Below, one piece after another: positions 58,806 through 64,000 of a stretch of DNA of 64,000 nucleotides. Where the stretch lies: assembly GCF_932526225.1 (NCBI RefSeq), contig NC_064045.1:13758442-13822441 (forward strand), given 5' to 3'. Below the pieces are notes generated by a model. The model was not told the origin of the DNA and did no database searches. It saw only the letters and a list, made by a program, of their open reading frames with translations. This stretch comes from Nematostella vectensis. Lineage: Eukaryota > Cnidaria > Anthozoa > Actiniaria > Edwardsiidae. The first letter of the stretch is position 1; the number at the start of each line of letters is the position of its first letter. Both the position numbers and the translations under genes were made by a program.

Positions 58806-61800
58806 TCATATTTCTGATCCCTTCGCGTCCACGGTCTCGCCCTTACGGCGCCTGTACCTTGGAAGCACGGACAGCCACTTTTCTTCACTGAACTCGATAT
58901 CGTGATGTGGTGGTTTGGAGGTAGCTGCATTCCACTCGAACGGGAAATCCGGGGATTTCATCGTCCGTTTGTCAAACGATTCATGAACTTTCAACTGGTC
59001 CTCAGAATCAAAGAATAACTCGTCTTCCTCGCTCTCACTTTCTGAGGAACTTAGGAAATCATCGGGTGTTTCGATTTTTTCAAAAAAAGCCTCGTTCTCT
59101 TTTATTTCTACATTCGTGTCCACTGCCTCTGGGTAGTCAATTGCGTTAGCTAACTCTTCTGCAAGGTCATCAGGCATGATGAGAGTTGAGATGTGTGTAT
59201 TGGGTGATGGTACCAGTATCTCATCGAGGTCATCAGGCATGATGAGAGTTGAGATGGGTGTATTGGGTGATGGTACCAGTATCTCATCGAGGTCATCAGG
59301 CATGATGAGAGTTGAGATGGGTGTATTGGGTGATGGTACCAGTATCTCATCGAGGTCATCAGGCATGATGAGAGTTGAGATGGGTGTGCTAGGTGATGGC
59401 ACCAGTATCTCATCGTTACTCCCTTCTTCGTTTGATGTTGTAGCATTTTCGGCCGCCATCTTGGTAAGGATGTTCCTCAGCATAAATCTTATCAAGGCCT
59501 TGCTTTCTGCTTCATTGTCCGTCAGCACGCTCTCAATAGATTCTGACAGCGCATGGAATTTCTCCTCAATGAATCTTATGTTCGGTTCCATGTCCAGCTC
59601 CTTTACTTCGGCAGTAGGACGTGCCCTCGATTTCTTCTTCATCGATGACTTAAAATACTTTCCTTCTTGTCCTCTCTTCACAAGTAACGCCTTACCATCC
59701 TGGGTCCTGACCTCGACCATTTTTCTACGATGACCTCTTTTCACCTTGGGACGAGAGATCATGAATTCGGACATTGCTTTTTTGGTATTTTCAACTGCGC
59801 TTGCTGGTAGAGTTTTGGCTTTCACTTCTTCAGACTTAACTTCTTCATTTGTGTCATCACCTGCTATGTCGAAAGTCACATAACGATCGGATTTCTTTTC
59901 ACCAGATGATGTACGTAACTTCATGCTGAGATTGCTCTTTTCCTTGGTTGGCGATGGCTGGGCCAGACCTTCTTTATTCTTGGAATTCTGTAGCTCTTTT
60001 CCAGAGATATCATCAAGTCTTTTCTTGTAAGATGAGTTTTGTTGAACCTTTCTATCATTGCTCGGTTTGTCCTGCTCGTAGCTATTCTCTTTCTCCTCAT
60101 TCTTTGGTGCGCAGCTCAAACCCATCTCAATGCTCGAGAATGTTTCTTGCTGCTCCTCATCTTTCGGTGTTCCCTTGAGGGACTTTTGAGAATCGTTTAT
60201 GCCATCTTCATCATCCTCATCATCTCGATCACCATGCTGTCTCCAAACATCTCCTATTTTCGTGTCCCTTTTCTTGACCATTCGCTCAAACTTCTTCATA
60301 AAGAAGTTAACCATGTTCATCTGAATAACTTCATTGTTTTTCTGAGTGATTTCACATCCCTCGTAGTAAGCATCATTTAGGATAGCGACAAACATGTTGA
60401 CGAACAAAAACGCCATAGACGTTACAAATCCAAAGCCGAAAATAGGGCCGAGGATTCGATTGGTGTTGGTCAAGTCATGGATTGCCATGCTTCCACCAAG
60501 AGACATTAGGAACTCGGTGTAGAGACTGTTTGGCAACGAACTGAAGGCTTCTAAATTCTTACCAAGCACAATAAAGGCAAACTGCGCAAAAGCTATGATA
60601 ATCACGAAAATCACAATCGAAAATGAGACCAAATCCTTTTTTGCTGCGCGAAATGTGCAGTTAAGAACATAAATATGCTTGTTGTATCTCAAAAGGCGGA
60701 GAAATTTTAGGGTTGTGGCGAAGAGGGCCAGTGCAAATGCAGTTGTTTGAGCTTCTGCCCAGTGCACTGCTTTTTGGAACCACACGTTAGCATAAGGGTT
60801 CTTCTTGACTTTTTCTAAATGAGCTAGGATTGAGTGCGACTTGAGAAATTGCAGGAAAACCGCACAAAGAGCACATATAAGGATAAAAACCTCAACCCAG
60901 TTCCATGAATCCCCGAAATAACCCCGCTTCATCTTACAAATCTTGGAAAATTCCCTGATCAACTTAAACAGCACAACTCCTATGAAGAAAACCTGGCAAA
61001 GAAGATAGAATTGGTGGAATCCTGGGTCAGAGCTTCCGACTGGCAGCGAGTACAGTCTATAAAACCCACTCATCCCTCCTGTTGGCAAACTCTCAAATAT
61101 ATACACCACCACTTGGAGAATATTTGTGTTTATGTTGAACAGGGAAAGCTCTAGGAATACGGCTCGGGTGCGTCTATCCATCCATGAGCTATGTTTAAGC
61201 TCTCGTAAAGCAACTATAGCTGAACTAGACTGATAGCCCAAGCTGGCAACATAGCCACCTCCTCCATATAAGGTAAAGTAGCCCCAGCTTGGAAGATTAT
61301 CCAGTTGCGCGGACGAGGTGTACCGCCAGGGCTTGGGGCAGAGTGTGGTTAAGTTGACCCAGCTGTCTTGTGCGTCCAGGGGAGTCCACCCAGGTAAATT
61401 GTAGGGAGTGGTGTCCTCGTCTGGGATGGAGTAAGTAGAAAGGCAGGACTCGGACTCAAAATACGGCTTTACCTCGCTTGGAAATGTGCATAGATCTAGA
61501 ATACAAGGGAAACCACATTTTACTGTTTTACTGCGATTATGGGCAAGACTTCTATTTCAAGATACTACAGTAGCTTTTATTATTAGCGGATTAGTATTTA
61601 TCGCACCTATTTTCAAAGTTTGTGCTCCAATGAAAAGATGAGAGAAAAGTTGGTTAAACACATTGTTTTTATGGTTTCAGCACCTTGCAACACATACTGT
61701 CCGATTAATGGATAATTTTAGCGCAAAAATCTTACCTTTCTTGACCCTTAGTTGTCTCAGCTGAGGCATTCCTATCAAGATTGAAGCTTTGTCTGATATG

Positions 61801-63837
61801 TACTGTTCCGTTAATTCCAGCTGTCCGTTGTACCATTCCCCTGAGTACATAGACGAAAGAAACTGCCCCTCCAACCACGCCCATAACCTGTCTTTGCTGG
61901 ATACCTTTGAATCAAACAAAATATGATCGCACAAAAAATCGTGCCTATTAATAAACACATTTACAAATTACTAGGAAAAGGCATTAGCAGAATATTTCTG
62001 CTCTAGATGTCTTACCGTATCGTAGCCAGCCAAACTTGCAGTAGTAGAATCTGTCATAGTATATGACAAGTTTGTAGTAGTTCCAAATGCCAGAATGGCG
62101 AGAATAAAATAGAACAGAGCGAAACCGATGCCCTCTCTCATCAGTCTATGGATCTTGTCTGCTCGCTCCGCCTGTCTCTTGGCTTTCTTTAGACGTCTCC
62201 GCTCACTCGCGGAGAAGAACTGAAACGGAGAGGATGAAAAGACAAGAGTAATAAGAGTAACATATACCAAGTTATTTAGTAAACGGAAAAATAGCTATTA
62301 GAGTAGGTGTGGAAAAAGCAGAGGGAGCCAGAAGGAGGGGATGGTAGAAAGAGCAGAAGAAGAGATAAAGTCGGAATCGGAAGAAGGAGCAAAAGAAGGG
62401 ACGGAATAAGAGAAGAAAGACGGAGACATGGAGACGGCGACAGTTTTCATTAGGGTAGTTCTTAATCTACTACGCAGTCGTCTAACCTCTGTCACGCAAT
62501 GCACTGAGCCCTAATCATTATGTGACAGGATCAGAAACTACTGCGCAGTAAACTAAGTAGGGATTAAAGTAGGAAAAAGTTATAGAAAGATGAATGGAAG
62601 AAGAGTAAAAAGAGGGAGAACGGATGCAAGCGGAAATGATGAACAGCGAACTAAGCTAGGAGTAAAAGAAAGTAAAAGAACATACTAACAGCCTTACCTT
62701 TTCTTCGTCCATCTCCTCCTTGTCCTCAACGTCCGATTTCTCTTTTCCGGTTCTCTTCATCTTTCCCTTTTTGTCCATCAAATACGCAACAACTACCGCC
62801 ACTAGGATTATTTTTATTGGCTGTACTACAAGGATATCCTGGACAAAGGAGATGCAGATAGATGCTAGCCACTGATTGCTTTTCTCTTTGCCCCAAGTCA
62901 AGCTGTAGAAGAACGTGAAGGTGGCTGAAGTAAGGACAACGCAGAAGCACAAACTCCACGCGATGTAAATACACCAACGTGGTAGCTCGAACTTCTTTTT
63001 CGTAGGTTTAACCTCTTCGCTCTCCTTTGCTTCTTCTAAGATGTGATCCTTGGACTGGCTCCGACTCCTTGGTTTGCAGCACTTGCTTGGTTTAGTGCTT
63101 TTCTTAAAGAGTATCGCTATCAGTAAATTCACAGGAGCGACGATAAGACTGCTTTGGATTCCAATCATGATCTGCCTCAGGCTCATTTTGACTGGGCCGA
63201 TCTGGAACGATTCTTCCCGGGTCCCGTCCAAGTTGTAGAACATGGCGTTGACGATCAGAACAGAGAAAAACAGCGTCAGACAGCATGTGGCGCGCTGGGC
63301 TCGGGTAAAAAGATTGTTTGGAGGCTTGGTGGCGACTGAGAGCCAAAGATGACCTTCGGCAAAGTTCTGCGATCGCTGTGAATTGAAAGCGTGCTTGAAC
63401 TGCGTCATGTCTTCCAGTTTGGCTGCACGTAGCAACCGTACGGTGCCACCGTTATCTTTAGCAACGGCTAGCCAACTGTTACACGCGAAAACCCAGGACG
63501 CGTCCGCGCCCATCTCCTCAATGACAATCTTGCTAAGGAACCAATCAGGATCGTCACCTGAATTGTCATGCCAGATATGTAAATGCTTCAAGCTCCCAAG
63601 GGATTTTGGGAGATGCACCAAAAAGACGTCTTCATTTCCTCGCGCCAGAGCCACACGTGGTATGACATCAGCATGACGTATAGTGATGGAGTCACTCTTC
63701 CCCTCCTGTCCAGTGATCGTAAAGGTGACGTCTGATGTGGTCCCCGCGTTTCGCCAGATCCCTGTCTGAACCGTTATTTTGTACGTGCAACAAGAAGCAG
63801 TCTCTGTCGGCGTGTTGACGGATATGGGGTCACCAAT
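58806..63837 (-). CDS. Polycystin-1 family protein, 3' part (PLAT domain to C-terminus)
   Basis: Large membrane receptor-channel of the PKD1/PKD1L/REJ family; the 5' part lies beyond the window. Exons: 63837-62698, 62219-62016, 61904-61736, 61495-58806; 1400 residues visible. Order: PLAT/LH2 domain (ITVQTGIWRNAGTTSDV, LHIWHDNSGDDPDWFLSKIV), about five membrane segments after it, linker helix (FSASERRRLKKAKRQAERA), membrane segment FALFYFILAILAFG, the extracellular polycystin (TOP) domain (MPQLRQLRVKKD; SWGYFTLYGGGGYV), then the five-segment PKD channel block (WNWVEVFILICAL; LVSFSIVIFVIII; ILGPIFGFGFVTSMAFLFVN). The tail is about 500 residues, acidic and Ser-rich, with a 21-residue repeat four times. 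The pore stretch reads LGGSMAIHDL where polycystin-2 has an LGDF-type filter. PLAT presence excludes polycystin-2; the exact paralogue cannot be named. Confidence 0.93.
59173..59420 (-). repeat. 63-bp coding repeat in polycystin tail, four copies
   Basis: Four nearly identical in-frame units of 21 residues beginning DEILVPSPNTPIS and ending TLIMPDDL. Only single-residue changes (ST or NT; TP or TH) separate them, so expansion is recent. The + strand is also open across it, which is an artefact of the repeat length. Confidence 0.92.
62220..62697 (-). other. Purine-rich intron of the polycystin gene
   Basis: Intron of 478 bases, strongly purine-biased on the + strand (AGAAG and GGAAG repeats at 62310-62430 and 62580-62690). 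Nothing coding is seen. Confidence 0.5.
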
Positions 63838-64000
63838 CTAGGAGAGGAGAAAAAACAAGGATTATGATTCATTTACAATAGCCTCGAAGGAAAGCAAGAG
63901 GGTTTATCTATTTGAATGCCAGCGAAGACAAGCCGGATAGGTTATATATGTGCGAGTACCCATAGAAAATATTAGGATTTGTTTGCAATGTCTGTCCAGA
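63838..64000 (-). other. Upstream intron of the polycystin gene at window edge
   Basis: The acceptor CTCCTAG precedes the PLAT exon at 63838. The remaining bases to the window end show no recognisable exon, so the rest of the gene (GAIN/GPS, REJ and ectodomain in other family members) must lie outside. Confidence 0.55.

Noticed and set aside
59176-59733. 185-residue plus-strand frame
   Set aside because: Antisense shadow of the polycystin tail and its 63-base repeat.
61241-61241. Start of the last polycystin exon's reading frame taken as a protein start
   Set aside because: The codon is TTG inside a continuous exon that extends to 61495 and joins upstream exons in frame.

Overview
The window looks like nuclear DNA from an animal, most likely an anthozoan cnidarian (sea anemone or coral). 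Its genes are cut into many short exons with vertebrate-like exon order. The proteins match animal families (Unkempt, AHR, PDPK1, polycystin-1 type), and the spaces between exons are AT-rich and full of minisatellites and small inverted-repeat transposons. The species call is inference. I assembled the gene models by hand from homology, GT/AG borders and reading phase; every exon join listed keeps frame.

Layout, left to right. 1-1284: mobile-element fragments. 1285-6706 (+): gamma-glutamyl hydrolase, nine exons. 8500-18154 (-): Unkempt, thirteen exons, six CCCH fingers region plus a C-terminal RING. 19066-41326 (+): aryl hydrocarbon receptor, eleven exons, head to head with Unkempt across about 0.9 kb. 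Its 11.6 kb sixth intron is almost entirely a 49/54-bp tandem array, split by a complete 5.95 kb PIF/Harbinger element (28938-34889) carrying a two-exon transposase and a two-exon Myb-like partner gene. 41327-46260: repeats between converging genes, including a 51-bp minisatellite. 46261-55500 (-): PDPK1 kinase. 57115-57798 (-): intronless isochorismatase-like hydrolase. 58806-63837 (-): 3' part of a polycystin-1 family gene running off the right edge.

The genes have unrelated jobs (folate turnover, RNA-binding repression, xenobiotic or developmental transcription, PI3K signalling, a small hydrolase, a membrane receptor-channel); nothing suggests a cluster acting together.

The most unusual signal is structural. 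At four separate exon borders the splice site itself has been tandemly copied into the neighbouring intron: GGH exon 5 donor (41 bp, about 4 copies), AHR exon 7 acceptor (49/54 bp, about 105 copies), a PDPK1 linker-exon donor (about 115 bp, 6 copies), and the PDPK1 last-exon acceptor (3 copies). In the cases I could read, only the authentic copy gives an open frame and the others meet an early stop or give a truncated end. The AHR array therefore presents the spliceosome with roughly a hundred copies of branch site, pyrimidine tract and AG before the true acceptor. Coding minisatellites also occur inside AHR (23-residue repeat) and the polycystin tail (21-residue repeat).
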